From contig NZ_JAMXSB010000004.1 in the NCBI RefSeq assembly GCF_024124665.1, forward strand, positions 1 through 64,000: a stretch of DNA of 64,000 bases, written 5' to 3'. Both the position numbers and the translations under genes were made by a program. Below, in pieces: positions 44,680 to 53,802 of this stretch. The DNA is from Pleionea sp. CnH1-48 (GTDB lineage: Bacteria; Pseudomonadota; Gammaproteobacteria; Enterobacterales; Kangiellaceae). Position 1 is the first letter of the stretch. Each line of letters starts with the position of its first letter. The notes beneath the pieces were generated by a model that saw nothing but the letters and a program-made list of their open reading frames with translations, had not been told where the DNA came from and did no database searches.

Positions 44680-45900
44680 CTATACCTTCTCTTTCATTCC
44701 AAACTCAGTTACAGGATTGACGGAGTACATAAACGTTCGACGTTGCATACTTCTGTCATCCAGCAGGATATTTAATCGGCCATCTTTATCAAAGTTGTTC
44801 ACGTGAACCTGTTTTGAATTGGCCTTTTTAACGCCAGGAATACCTGACTGAGAGGTTTTGACCGTTTCCCAGGTATCGACTTCTTCAATGTTCAGCTGAT
44901 ATTTGTCTGGTAATCCTGTTTCAAGAACTTGTTTAATATGTTCTCGGTGCCAACCGCCGGTAGAACAGATGCTCACTTTAGCTCCTGCATCTTGTTGCTC
45001 GCGCAACTTTTCTAGCATTTGTCGATTAACGTAAACAATAGTGCCATCTTCTTCGTTACCAGGAACATCAGGATTCTTATCGTACTTGGTATGATGAATA
45101 TGCGTTTGTATATATTTTTCGTTGATTTCTTCATCAGATAAATGTCTTTCATGCTTTGGTAATTCGCCGCGCCATAAAAGATCTTTATCGACGTCCACTC
45201 TAAAGTGCAGTTTACTGGAGTCTAATTTTTCGATGTCGCTCCACTGAGTGTCTTTGCCAAACTTGGGTGCAATATCTTGCAATTGTCCAGCACTAGAAAC
45301 CAAACTTTTAACCAGCTCTGATCCATTCTTTAACGGATCAATACTGTTTAGTACAGCACTGCCTGCTGCTCCAGTGACGCTACCCACGACAGGAACCAAA
45401 CATAGCCCCATACTAACAGCGTTTAGTGCCATACGAGTTTTGTACAAGGGAACATGCCCGCCCACTTCTTTAGCTTGTTCATTTTGAACTGTGAGATCCA
45501 GCATATTACGAGCAGAGTTAACTGCGCCTAATGCTGCGCCCGCTAATATCATAGGACCACCAACAGCCGCTCCGATACCCGTAAAACATAAGGCTGCACC
45601 CACACCGACTAAAGCGGTGCTTATCCAGGGGCTTAGGTTGCGTACGATTTTACCGAAGGTTGATTTTTTCCCTCCGCCTAAGCTGAGTACATCAGAAGCC
45701 GTTTCGCAGGCTTTAACCCATTTTCGTTCACCTTGATACACCTTCGTTTTGTTTCGCTTGCTAGCCAAACTCGAAAGGTGGGTTTCTTGATCCTGGCTGA
45801 GTGAATCATCGTTAAGCTCGGACTTTGTAGTCTGCTGAATATCCGGTAGCGAAGTGATTGAGTTTGTCGTTTTTAATATTGGGGGATCTAACTGCATCAT
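44680..45900 (-). CDS. Putative type III substrate: two hydrophobic segments plus HAD-like domain
   Basis: 406 residues, no Sec signal. N-terminal ~60 residues polar and Ser/Thr/Gln-rich. Two Gly/Ala-rich hydrophobic segments at ~91-128 and ~157-186, as in translocators handled by class II chaperones. The C-terminal domain (~230-400) has a HAD-phosphatase-like order: RVDVDKDLLWRGE (candidate motif I, D236 and D238), VSICSTGGW (motif II Ser/Thr) and ILLDDRSMQR (motif IV, D381 and D382). It starts 7 bp after the TPR chaperone gene, so the two are co-expressed. Secretion and phosphatase activity are inferred; no secretion apparatus is in this window. Confidence 0.7.
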   Translation of the reverse strand: MMQLDPPILKTTNSITSLPDIQQTTKSELNDDSLSQDQETHLSSLASKRNKTKVYQGERKWVKACETASDVLSLGGGKKSTFGKIVRNLSPWISTALVGVGAALCFTGIGAAVGGPMILAGAALGAVNSARNMLDLTVQNEQAKEVGGHVPLYKTRMALNAVSMGLCLVPVVGSVTGAAGSAVLNSIDPLKNGSELVKSLVSSAGQLQDIAPKFGKDTQWSDIEKLDSSKLHFRVDVDKDLLWRGELPKHERHLSDEEINEKYIQTHIHHTKYDKNPDVPGNEEDGTIVYVNRQMLEKLREQQDAGAKVSICSTGGWHREHIKQVLETGLPDKYQLNIEEVDTWETVKTSQSGIPGVKKANSKQVHVNNFDKDGRLNILLDDRSMQRRTFMYSVNPVTEFGMKEKV

Positions 45901-45907
45901 TGACTCC

Positions 45908-46615
45908 TTAAATCAAACTACCAATAAGGTCCTGTCGGGGATTCAAAGCCAATCGAAGCTTCTCAATCTCTTGTTTACTTTCTTCATCAATAAGTTCGCG
46001 GTAATAAATGGACGCCATAGAATCGGCAATATGCTGAATCACTTGCCGTGCTTCATCATGCTTACCAGCATGGTAGAAACAATCAGCCGCATAAAGCAAA
46101 AACACAGGATGGGGCAGAGCTTCCAACATGACGGCATAGCAGGCTGCAGCATATTCAATACCGAGCTGCTGCCAGACAAGTGAGAAATTGTTGATGTAAG
46201 GTTGAATTTGGTCCGGTCTCAACATTTGCAGAAAAGCATACATTCTCATTGCTTCGTCGTAATTTTCTGACTCTTCGCAATGAACAGCAATATTCAATAG
46301 ATAAGAGAACTTTTCGTTGTCGCAAAGCGAGTGCTCTGAACTGGCTGATTCTTGTTGTAGAGCTTGAGCTATGTCTGCAAAAATAAGCATCGCTCTGCTG
46401 CCTTGATCATAGTTGGCAAACAGTGTGATGGCTTTGTCTATGTTATCCAGTTGAGCTGGAACTATTTTGCTGAGTTGAAGGTTCGCATCGGTTAACGCGG
46501 AATGCTCTGGTGATTGTTTTTGAGACAAATCTAACCAGCTTTGAGCTTGCTTTAAAAATAAGCTCTGTATTTGTTCTCGATTGAGGACGTCAGGGGACGC
46601 AAAATTCTGATACAA
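45908..46615 (-). CDS. SycD/LcrH-like class II type III secretion chaperone
   Basis: 235 residues, helical, acidic, no signal. The second half has tandem TPR motifs in the SycD/LcrH order: ESENYDEAMRMYAFLQMLRP, then INNFSLVWQQLGIEYAAACYAV, then LPHPVFLLYAADCFYHAGKHDEARQVIQ (compare the A-x-C-x-x-x-x-G-x-x-x-x-A helix of SycD). SycD-type chaperones are ~160 residues; this one has an extra N-terminal helical part of ~110. They bind secreted proteins with hydrophobic segments before export, and the adjacent gene encodes exactly such a protein. Confidence 0.65.
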   Translation of the reverse strand: MYQNFASPDVLNREQIQSLFLKQAQSWLDLSQKQSPEHSALTDANLQLSKIVPAQLDNIDKAITLFANYDQGSRAMLIFADIAQALQQESASSEHSLCDNEKFSYLLNIAVHCEESENYDEAMRMYAFLQMLRPDQIQPYINNFSLVWQQLGIEYAAACYAVMLEALPHPVFLLYAADCFYHAGKHDEARQVIQHIADSMASIYYRELIDEESKQEIEKLRLALNPRQDLIGSLI

Positions 46616-46816
46616 GACAATACTCCAGTCTTAATTAGGGGAACTTTGGACTTTAGTAACCAATGGGAGTTAAATGTTGTGTTAGTAAGAGAAGTTTGTG
46701 TTGTGTTCGGACGGGGATTCGACTCAACGCATCGCATCGGTACTTGGAGGTCGTCTCGTATCTTTGTTATACTCTGGCGCCGCTATGATTATAAAGACGA
46801 TGTATTTGGAGCAGTT

Positions 46817-47113
46817 TTGAAGTCGCTTATTAAAGTAAAGAATAGTGCTGTTCATGGCAAAGGTTTGTTTGCTAACGGTACGATAAAAAAGGGTACTGTC
46901 ATTGGAGTTTGTGAAACCAAAAAGACAAAAAAAACAGGTATGTATACTTTGTGGCTAGACTCGGGAAAAGTCGATGTTACTTGTGATCTCAAGTACATTA
47001 ACCACAGCAAGAAACCCAATGTTGCTTATTACGAAGATCTTTCTGTTGTTGCTCTCAAAAATATTAGAGTTGATGATGAACTGCTCCATGATTACGGAGA
47101 AGAGTGGTCTTAA
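46817..47113 (+). CDS. Minimal SET-domain protein
   Basis: 98 residues from TTG at 46817 (GGAG 6 bases upstream); the frame is open back to 46571, but that part overlaps the divergent chaperone promoter and looks non-coding. SET motifs: SAVHGKGLFANGTIKKG, YINHSKKPNV (the NHxxxPN knot motif) and DDELLHDYGEEW (catalytic Tyr region). SET proteins methylate lysine with SAM; this is near the minimum length and lacks pre-SET and post-SET Cys. It may have been acquired from a eukaryote or chlamydia-like source. Confidence 0.75.
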   Translation: MKSLIKVKNSAVHGKGLFANGTIKKGTVIGVCETKKTKKTGMYTLWLDSGKVDVTCDLKYINHSKKPNVAYYEDLSVVALKNIRVDDELLHDYGEEWS

Positions 47114-47557
47114 GATTAACGCAGTGATTAAGTCCGCAAAATAATCCACTTTCTATGAATCTTATCTTTTGCTATTAGCTTTAAGATTGGCATAGCGTTT
47201 TATATCTATTTTGCGGCTTTCCTATCGCTTATAATACGATAGTATTACCTTCTAATTTATGCACTGCAAAATTTCTTTTCATTTGTTTAAATTTGTTTTT
47301 CGTACTTAAACGACCTTGTATATGTCGTATTAGTTTGAGTTCTAAAAAAATACAATCTCTCACTATTTTATCCCTATTTTTCAATGATATAGAAGTCATG
47401 TGCGGGCTTTGTCGTAGCGTCTTGATAGTTGTATAAAAAAAGTGATGGCTTAAGCTCATCAAATAAGATGAAGAATCAAAAATCCTGAAAAATACTTTTA
47501 GTGGATACACTTTCCTTGTGGTTTTAAGGGAAATAACTCTCACAAAAGGTATAAATT
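47114..47557. other. AT-rich intergenic region
   Basis: 444 bases without a convincing gene. A 104-codon minus frame (47229-47543) has no ribosome site and basic, low-information composition, so I do not call it. Probably contains the promoter of the S8 peptidase. Confidence 0.45.
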
Positions 47558-48697
47558 ATGCGTTTATCAATTATTGCTTCATCCGTGCTGTTCGCTGTTG
47601 CTACATCATCCAGTTCTGCCAACGAGCCTACCTTTAGCGCTGAGCGCTTAATGGAAGTTCAAAACACCTGCATTGTGAAATTTGACGATTCGATTTCTCG
47701 GTTTGATGTTGAAGGTCGAGCACGTGGAATGGTTGCATCCGCCAACGCCATAGCGCGTCATGTTTATAAGCTAGCCATGAAAGGGTTTGCAATGAACATG
47801 AACTGCGAACAGGCCAAAGCCAAGCTAGGCCATGTCGATGGCATTGCCAGTTTTACTCCTGATGGACTTGTGTTTGCTAACCCTAAAGGGGGCAAGCCAG
47901 GAAACGGCGGCGGCGGCAGTGATCCTCAAACAACACCTGTGAGTGTGACTCGAGTAGGTGGCCCAGTAGATGGTAGCGGTCATACTGCCTGGGTTCTTGA
48001 TACAGGAATCGATCTGGATCATGCCGATTTAAATGTTGATGCATCTCGCGGTTTTTCTGCGTTCACTAAAGGGAAGAATGCATCGATGGATGATGGTAAT
48101 GGGCATGGTACTCATGTTGCGGGCACCATTGGTGCGCTTGATAACGAGATCGACGTGGTTGGTGTGGCGGCTGGCGCGACGGTAGTGCCAGTTAAAGTAT
48201 TGGACTCCCGTGGTTCAGGTAGTTTTTCTGGGGTGATTGCTGGTATTGAGCATGTCGCGGCTAATGCAAGTCCTGGTGATTGTGCCAATATGAGTCTGGG
48301 TGGTGGCTTTAGTTCAGAATTAAACGAAGCGGTAGAAAATGCTGCTCAACAGTCCGGAGCATTTTTTGTGGTAGCTGCGGGTAACGAAGCACAACATGCG
48401 TCGAATGTGTCACCTGCCAGTGCCAGTCATAATCGTGTTTACACCATTTCGGCAGTTGATTCTAATGATCGATTTGCTTCTTTCTCTAACTACGGTAATC
48501 CTCCCGTGGATTACGCTGCACCTGGCGTTTCTATTTTATCGACAGCTAAAGGTGGTGGCACACGCACTATGTCGGGGACTTCAATGGCATCACCAGCGGC
48601 TTGTGCTGTTATTATGATGCGCAATGGAAATCCGGGTACCGATGGCCGCGCGATAGATGATCCTGATGGTAATCGAGATCCTATTGTGCATCTGTAA
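47558..48697 (+). CDS. Secreted compact subtilase (S8)
   Basis: 379 residues. Signal peptide to SSA-N (~21), propeptide-like region to ~105 and a Gly-rich linker (GGKPGNGGGGSD). Triad D148 (VLDTGIDLDHADL), H183 (GHGTHVAGTIGA) and S342 (SGTSMASPAACA); GNMSLGGG-like strand and oxyanion Asn in VVAAGNEAQHAS. No accessory domain, unlike the PKD subtilase at 34800. The C-terminus ends soon after the catalytic Ser helix with a polar Asp/Gly tail. Confidence 0.93.
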   Translation: MRLSIIASSVLFAVATSSSSANEPTFSAERLMEVQNTCIVKFDDSISRFDVEGRARGMVASANAIARHVYKLAMKGFAMNMNCEQAKAKLGHVDGIASFTPDGLVFANPKGGKPGNGGGGSDPQTTPVSVTRVGGPVDGSGHTAWVLDTGIDLDHADLNVDASRGFSAFTKGKNASMDDGNGHGTHVAGTIGALDNEIDVVGVAAGATVVPVKVLDSRGSGSFSGVIAGIEHVAANASPGDCANMSLGGGFSSELNEAVENAAQQSGAFFVVAAGNEAQHASNVSPASASHNRVYTISAVDSNDRFASFSNYGNPPVDYAAPGVSILSTAKGGGTRTMSGTSMASPAACAVIMMRNGNPGTDGRAIDDPDGNRDPIVHL

Positions 48698-48718
48698 TAG
48701 ATGATGTTGTATTAACTC

Positions 48719-48742
48719 AAAGCGCCGATTAATCGGCGCTTT
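48719..48742. terminator. Bidirectional terminator, perfect 24-bp palindrome
   Basis: AAAGCGCCGATT and AATCGGCGCTTT, contiguous. It ends the S8 gene and overlaps the stop codon of the amidohydrolase gene on the other strand. Confidence 0.8.
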
Positions 48743-50465
48743 GTTGTTCTACAAGATTTAACCAACGAGCGTTGACGTTATGTTTCTGGTAGTAGGCTTT
48801 TAGGCGCGAGTGATTCTTGCCCTGTTTGGCGGGTTCTTGATGAAAGCCAAATAAGTTCAACACATTGGTCGAATACACTTTGGTGAGCTCTTCATCTGTC
48901 AAACCGCTTTGTTGTTTTAAAGATAAAAACACCCGTGCCGGATAATCAGACCAATTGTCTACCTGCGACAACATGTGCCAATCAGTACCGAAGAGTAGGC
49001 GATCAACCACCTGTTGGTTATTAGAGACCGATTGATGTTTGATTTTTCGCAGCAGTAACGCTTCTTGGCTATTGATGTGCTGTAGTTCGTCCCAGAATCC
49101 AATATCACCGTATAAGTTTCTAGCGCTATCGGATTGCATCAATTCGGCAAACCCTTCGGTCCAGTTGGTATTGCCCGTTGTGTAGTTGCCGCCAAAATGA
49201 CCAATGTTCACTCGTAAACCATCGAACTCGGGGTGTGCAAATACTTCCGCCCAGGCTTCTGGCCCAGCAAAGTTTCGATGTGTTTCATCCCGTCCTTTGC
49301 TGTGGTTACCATGTGCCATAATTGGAATGTCTAATGCTTTACACTCGCGATAGAATTGTGTGAGTTTTTGATTGAGTTGTTGAACATCCGGAAACGGCTG
49401 ATCTTCTTCGTAGTAGGACTCTTTATTATTCAATGGACGGAAGCCGATAGGGGGGTAGATTTTGGCCCCGACAAAGCCGTATTCCGTGACCGCCATTTTT
49501 AATAAATTAAGAGACTCGTCGTGATTTTTAATGTCGTTCCAGGGGTTGTAGCCAAAGAGTGGCAAAATAAAACCGTCAGACACTTTTACCAACTGTTGCA
49601 TCAATAACATTTGATCACGTAGACGCGAATGTGCATGGTCGCAATCGCCTACCCAGTAATCAAAATCCACCATAGAAGCAAGACACGCATCAATACCAAT
49701 CGATGAGGGTGAGTTGGTGAAGGCGCGTTGGTACTTGCGAATGTTGTGATAACGATACGACAGCATATTGGCGACAAAGGCTAATAAACCATCGGGATGC
49801 TCTCGCTTCGCTTCTGTCGAAGATAGAAAAAACTCATTGTCTTCTCTCAAAGGATCAAACATGGGTTGTTGACCACGATCAAACGCTTTTAACAGTAATT
49901 CGGGACTAAAGAGATCGCGCTTTTCTAATGAAGCGGGTTCGATTTGATGAACAAGATCAAAGTATTCTCGAGCGAAATTGGTGGGTTTTAATGCTTGATA
50001 AAGTTCGTCGGCGACTTTTCGATGATGACGCTCTATTTGTTCATCAATAAAATTGAGCTGTGAGCGTTTGTCGAGGGAGCGGTTATCTTGCTGCTGCTTC
50101 ATCAGGTGAAACAATTCATGATGGGCACTAGGGGCAAGTTGTCGACTCAGAAAGTCGACGATGGGGGCGAGTATTTGCAGCAGCGGTTTCCAACGTGGCA
50201 TGTCATTGGCCACTGGACCCGATAAATAACCACCCGCTTGAACATCGGATGCATTAAAGATGTGAACATGAGCGTCCATTATCAAACGCAAGGGTTTGTC
50301 AAAAACTCGGTGGCTAGCCTCGACCTGCGGTAGTAGCCTGAATGAGACATCTTTAAGGTCATCATAAGAAATACGAGGGGCATAGCTGCAACAGCCACTG
50401 AGTAAAGCGATGCCTGCACCAGATGCTCCTTGCATCAAACGGCGTCGCGAGATTTTTGTTTTCAT
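48729..50465 (-). CDS. Tat-exported amidohydrolase-family protein
   Basis: 578 residues from the ATG at 50465 (GGAG upstream). Twin-arginine signal SRRRLMQGASGAG followed by a lipobox-like LLSGC, so possibly a Tat lipoprotein. TIM-barrel metal hydrolase signatures: LIMDAHVHIFNASD (HxH), PIMAHGNHSKG, NIGHFGGNY and FGTDWHMLS (catalytic Asp). Resembles the amidohydrolase_2/ACMSD group, but with an insert of ~150 helical residues after the HxH. Substrate unknown. A copy of the dispersed 13-mer lies ~85 bp upstream. Confidence 0.85.
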   Translation of the reverse strand: MKTKISRRRLMQGASGAGIALLSGCCSYAPRISYDDLKDVSFRLLPQVEASHRVFDKPLRLIMDAHVHIFNASDVQAGGYLSGPVANDMPRWKPLLQILAPIVDFLSRQLAPSAHHELFHLMKQQQDNRSLDKRSQLNFIDEQIERHHRKVADELYQALKPTNFAREYFDLVHQIEPASLEKRDLFSPELLLKAFDRGQQPMFDPLREDNEFFLSSTEAKREHPDGLLAFVANMLSYRYHNIRKYQRAFTNSPSSIGIDACLASMVDFDYWVGDCDHAHSRLRDQMLLMQQLVKVSDGFILPLFGYNPWNDIKNHDESLNLLKMAVTEYGFVGAKIYPPIGFRPLNNKESYYEEDQPFPDVQQLNQKLTQFYRECKALDIPIMAHGNHSKGRDETHRNFAGPEAWAEVFAHPEFDGLRVNIGHFGGNYTTGNTNWTEGFAELMQSDSARNLYGDIGFWDELQHINSQEALLLRKIKHQSVSNNQQVVDRLLFGTDWHMLSQVDNWSDYPARVFLSLKQQSGLTDEELTKVYSTNVLNLFGFHQEPAKQGKNHSRLKAYYQKHNVNARWLNLVEQQSAD

Positions 50466-50550
50466 TCTTTGCTCCATCAGAGTGACGGTGACGTCATATT
50501 TTTATATTTATGCCCGTTGCCTTCAAAATGTGGCAGTCTTGACTGCACTT

Positions 50551-50563
50551 TGAAATACTTTGG
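50551..50563 (+). repeat. Dispersed 13-mer TGAAATACTTTGG, copy 3
   Basis: Between the amidohydrolase and rhodanese genes, directly after a hairpin GCAGT/ACTGC. Confidence 0.7.
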
Positions 50564-50635
50564 GTTTAGTTGTTATGAGTCACAGAATGCAATAGAAAGT
50601 TTTACGGCTGCAACACTCAATATGAGATGGAGGAA

Positions 50636-50657
50636 AGAGCAAGGATGAACTTGCTCT
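50636..50657 (-). terminator. Hairpin downstream of the rhodanese gene
   Basis: Stem AGAGCAAG/CTTGCTCT with loop GATGAA; a short pyrimidine run follows on the minus strand. Weak U tract. Confidence 0.45.
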
Positions 50658-50712
50658 ATACTGTAGGCATTCAAAAGACGATATGCTGGTTATTAGTTGT
50701 ACAGAGAGTGGG

Positions 50713-51078
50713 TTAGGCGTTTTGCTTTTGCCACTCGGCGTAGCCTCCCGCAACGGAAACCACTTGCTCATAACCCATGGTGAGCAGGCTCTGAGCAGCT
50801 AAAGCTGAGCGGCCGCCAGACTGACAGTATAAATAGAAAGGTGCCTGTGTTAGCTGTTGTGCTTTGTCTTTGAGAGCTGGGTGGGCTGCTATCTGGAACT
50901 CCAATAGTCCTCTGGGAATATTGATAGCACCGGGGATATGTCCTTTGCTGAATTCTTCTGGCTCGCGAACGTCAATCAGCACTGGCTCGCCTGATAAGCT
51001 TTCAGCAAACTGGCTCATGGGTATTTCATTAATTTGTGCTTTGGCCTGAGCGACCAAATCCATCGCAGTAACTGACAT
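50713..51078 (-). CDS. Single-domain rhodanese
   Basis: 121 residues from the ATG at 51078 (AGGAG upstream; a longer frame from 51132 lacks one). Cytoplasmic. Rhodanese fold: VLIDVREPEEFSKGHIPGAINIP, active-site loop YCQSGGRS with the sulfur-carrying Cys, and GYEQVVSVAGGYAEW. Transfers sulfane sulfur. A persulfide-dioxygenase-like gene and its sensor lie 5 kb away, consistent with sulfide handling. Confidence 0.92.
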   Translation of the reverse strand: MSVTAMDLVAQAKAQINEIPMSQFAESLSGEPVLIDVREPEEFSKGHIPGAINIPRGLLEFQIAAHPALKDKAQQLTQAPFYLYCQSGGRSALAAQSLLTMGYEQVVSVAGGYAEWQKQNA

Positions 51079-51248
51079 AAAGATATCTCCTGTTGATGTG
51101 TGTTTTGGACCACAAATGTACTTTGAATTCATGGCAAAATTGTAATTTAGATAATTCTAATATAAACTGCAAGCCAATACTAAAATAATGACGATATTTT
51201 TACTATTGTGGCACCCGCAATAGTCTTTGAGGTTGGGGAACCTATTGT

Positions 51249-53783
51249 ATGAAAGAAAAAGTTATTCATTTTTCGTTAAATCACCCTAAATCCATCTACT
51301 GGTTAATGTTGCTGTTAACCCTTGGCATCAGTGCCATGATTCCAATGATTCAAATCGATACCGATCCCGAGAATATGTTGTCGTCGGATCAGGCTGATCG
51401 TGTTTTTCATAACAAGGTAAAACACCAGTTTCAGTTGCACGACATGATTGTTGTTGGCGCTGTGAATACTCAACATGAACAGGGGATATTTAATGTTAAA
51501 TCGCTTGCCGCCATCGATGAACTGACCAAAAACATCGTCGCCATCGACGGGGTCATTACTGCGGATCTGATGTCTCTTAGTACCATTGATAATATCGAAC
51601 AAGCTGGCGTGGGGACGGTTAAATTTGAGTGGATGATGGCGCAACCGCCAACGACAGAAGAGCAAGCATTGGCTATTCGTCAAAAGGTAGAGCGTTTGCC
51701 CTTAATGATGGGGACTCTGGTGGCCGAAGATAATAAAGCTACGGCTATTTATGTTCCGATAAAAGATAAAAACGAAAGTTATCGTATTTCGCAAGACATT
51801 CAGCAGCATATTGATCAGCTGGATTCTGGGGATCAATATTATATGACGGGACTGCCCGTTGCAGAAGACACCTTTGGTTTTGAAATGTTCGTGCAAATGG
51901 GCATCTCGGCACCTTTGGCTGGTGCTTTTATTTTTGCTCTGGTGTGGTGGTTTTTCCGTAGCTTTGTGATGGCTCTGGCACCTATGGCGGTTGCTATGGC
52001 AACGGTATTAATGACGATGGGACTGCTTATTGGTAGTGGTTTTACCGTTCATATTATGAGCTCAATGATTGCGATTTTCTTAATGCCGATTGCGGTGGTG
52101 GACTCGGTGCATATAATCTCGGAGTTTGCTGATCGATTTAAGCCTGGAGCCGATGTTCGCAAAGTTATTGCAGAAGTGGTGGGGCATTTATTTACTCCCA
52201 TGCTATACACTTCGATCACCTCGTCAGTGGGCTTTTTCTCTCTCATGTTGACGCCCATACCACCAGTGCAAATTTTTGGCGCTTTTGTTGGACTGGGTAT
52301 TTTGTTGGCATTTGCTTGGACGATAGTTTATGTACCTGCCTATATCTCACGCATGAGCGATGAACAGTTAATTGCAATGCAGAAGCGCTTGCACGGAACC
52401 CAATCCGGTTCTCGCATGCATCGTATATTAAAAGCGACAGGGTTGTTTGCTACTGCCCGTGCAAAACCTTTATTAGTTATTTTTACTGGCGTGTTTGCCA
52501 TCAGCGTCTGGGGTATTACGCATATTCAAATTAATGATAACCCAGTACGCTGGTTTAAATCAGACCATAAAATTCGCGTGGCTGACCAAGCTTTAAATAC
52601 CCATTTTTCTGGAACTTATGATGCTTTTCTTACGTTTTCTCTCAGAGCAGAAGCAAAGGAAAGATGGTTAACCAGCATGAATAACTTTGTCGGTAGTCAC
52701 ACCGACTTACTAAACAATCCGTTATTTGCTGAATGGCTGGCGACGACTAAAGAACAAAAAGATTCAACCATAGAAAACGTGTTGCCAGGACTGGAAGATG
52801 TGTTAGATGGTGCTCCTGAGCACTTGCAGCCTGCGCTCGAAAGCTTGCTTGAATTGCTAGAAAAAGAATCTTCGGAGCAGCGTTTGTTTACGCAACCTGA
52901 GTGGTTAAATTATCTAGCAGGTTTACAACTGAGTCTGCAAAACAGTGGCTATGTAGGCAAGTCTAACTCGGTTGTGGATTTAGTTAAAACAGTGAATCGA
53001 GAATTGCGCGATGGTTCTGCCCAGAACTTTGTTGTTCCTGAGAGGCAAGCAGGCGTTGCACAAGCTTTGTTGCAATTTCAATCGTCTCATCGACCTCAGG
53101 ATCTCTGGCATCTGGTGACGCCAGACTATTCTCAGGGTGTAGTCTGGTTACAATTAAAAAGCGGTGATAATCAGGATATGAGTCAAGTCATGGCTCATGT
53201 GGATGCTTATATAGCAAAGCATCCACTACCTGATACTATTGCGATGAAATGGGCTGGCAAAACCTACATTAACTTGATTTGGCAACAGCAGATGGTTGCA
53301 GGTATGGCCGACAGTTTGATCAGCGCTTTTGTGGTGGTCTTTATTATGATGGTGGTGCTGTTCCGTTCGCTTATCTTTGGCTTTTTGGCGATGCTGCCAT
53401 TATCAATTACCATCACTTTTATTTATGGACTGATAGGATGGATTGGCAAAGATTATGACATGCCGATTGCCGTTTTATCAGCGCTCACCTTAGGGCTGTC
53501 GGTAGACTTTGCGATTCACTTTTTGGAGCGCGCACGCAGTCTTTATCGTCAAACACAAAGTTTTTCAGCAACCATCAATGCCATGTTTACCGAGCCTGCT
53601 ACAGCCATTACACGTAATGCCATTGTGATAGCCATTGGCTTTACACCCTTGTTGTTAGCACCTCTGGTTCCTTACATCACGGTTGGAATATTTTTGGCAA
53701 CCATCATGGCCGTATCGGCATTGGTGACTCTGGTTGCACTGCCAGCTGTGTTAACGGTGTTTAAATCTATATTGGCTCGTTAG
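51249..53783 (+). CDS. RND/MMPL-family lipid-type exporter
   Basis: 844 residues with 12 predicted membrane helices: one near 15-33, a block of five at ~215-370, one at ~400-420 and five at ~690-840, with two periplasmic loops. HAE3/MMPL type (e.g. IAIFLMPIAVVDSVHIISEF, VLSALTLGLSVDFAIHFLERA). Such exporters move hydrophobic molecules (hopanoids, lipids) to the outer membrane. It is first in an operon with a LolA-like protein and an outer-membrane barrel, so together they could move a lipid or lipoprotein across the envelope. Confidence 0.9.
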   Translation: MKEKVIHFSLNHPKSIYWLMLLLTLGISAMIPMIQIDTDPENMLSSDQADRVFHNKVKHQFQLHDMIVVGAVNTQHEQGIFNVKSLAAIDELTKNIVAIDGVITADLMSLSTIDNIEQAGVGTVKFEWMMAQPPTTEEQALAIRQKVERLPLMMGTLVAEDNKATAIYVPIKDKNESYRISQDIQQHIDQLDSGDQYYMTGLPVAEDTFGFEMFVQMGISAPLAGAFIFALVWWFFRSFVMALAPMAVAMATVLMTMGLLIGSGFTVHIMSSMIAIFLMPIAVVDSVHIISEFADRFKPGADVRKVIAEVVGHLFTPMLYTSITSSVGFFSLMLTPIPPVQIFGAFVGLGILLAFAWTIVYVPAYISRMSDEQLIAMQKRLHGTQSGSRMHRILKATGLFATARAKPLLVIFTGVFAISVWGITHIQINDNPVRWFKSDHKIRVADQALNTHFSGTYDAFLTFSLRAEAKERWLTSMNNFVGSHTDLLNNPLFAEWLATTKEQKDSTIENVLPGLEDVLDGAPEHLQPALESLLELLEKESSEQRLFTQPEWLNYLAGLQLSLQNSGYVGKSNSVVDLVKTVNRELRDGSAQNFVVPERQAGVAQALLQFQSSHRPQDLWHLVTPDYSQGVVWLQLKSGDNQDMSQVMAHVDAYIAKHPLPDTIAMKWAGKTYINLIWQQQMVAGMADSLISAFVVVFIMMVVLFRSLIFGFLAMLPLSITITFIYGLIGWIGKDYDMPIAVLSALTLGLSVDFAIHFLERARSLYRQTQSFSATINAMFTEPATAITRNAIVIAIGFTPLLLAPLVPYITVGIFLATIMAVSALVTLVALPAVLTVFKSILAR

Positions 53784-53802
53784 ATAACAGGAGAATATAG
53801 CC

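Noticed and set aside
46571-46816. Upstream extension of the SET-domain protein
   Set aside because: It overlaps the start and promoter area of the divergent chaperone gene and is unlike any SET N-terminus.
47229-47543. 104-codon minus-strand frame
   Set aside because: No ribosome site, basic low-information product, and lies in an AT-rich gap; no similarity to a known fold.
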